Positions 6,338-6,350 of a stretch of DNA of 6,350 nt are shown piece after piece (position 1 is the first letter of the stretch; every line of letters starts with the position of its first letter). Below the pieces are notes generated by a model that saw nothing but the letters and a program-made list of their open reading frames with translations, did no database searches and was not told where the DNA came from. Location of the stretch: positions 1 to 6,350 of the forward strand of contig CACXEB010000266.1 of assembly GCA_902766515.1 (NCBI GenBank), read 5' to 3'. Source of the DNA: an uncultured Eubacteriales bacterium. Its GTDB lineage: Bacteria > Bacillota_A > Clostridia > Christensenellales > Aristaeellaceae. Position numbers and translations under genes: made by a program.

Positions 6338-6350
6338 TTTATAGCGCAGC

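Overview
The window is about 60% G+C and holds three protein genes on the plus strand plus one tRNA gene, all in the same direction. Everything points to a GC-rich member of the Clostridia (Firmicutes): strong GAGG-type ribosome binding sites, consensus SigA promoters with 17-bp spacers, a CCA-encoding tRNA-Gly of Firmicutes type, and a secreted protein built from many bacterial SH3 domains joined by Pro/Thr-rich linkers. The exact taxon cannot be named from the sequence; an uncultured gut or rumen lineage is a guess.

Region 1 (35-2849) is a translationally coupled pair for one ABC transporter of the ABCG/ABC-2 type. The first gene encodes an ATPase with an extra N-terminal membrane domain that resembles DUF5684. 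The second encodes the permease. The permease has an outsized extracytoplasmic loop between its last two membrane helices. That loop is made of about seven degenerate 26-27-residue repeats with the core T-[VLI]-G-x-[VIL]-x-x-[LFI]. This is the most unusual feature of the window. The substrate is unknown, and the promoter of this pair lies before the window.

Region 2 (2850-3003) is an A+T-rich intergenic stretch. It holds a near-perfect promoter (TTGACT, 17 bp, TATAAT) and, starting at the predicted transcription start, a 14-bp hairpin that is not a terminator.

Region 3 (3004-6093) is a single large gene for a secreted 1029-residue protein: signal peptide, eight SH3-like domains, a peptidoglycan-binding domain and a conserved C-terminal domain with a Cys/His-rich motif. 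It probably acts in or on the cell wall. A strong rho-independent terminator follows (6115-6150).

Region 4 (6151-6350) holds a GC-rich spacer, a consensus promoter and tRNA-Gly(CCC). No mobile element, CRISPR array or pseudogene was seen. The transporter pair and the wall protein are separate transcription units, so a shared role is possible but not shown.
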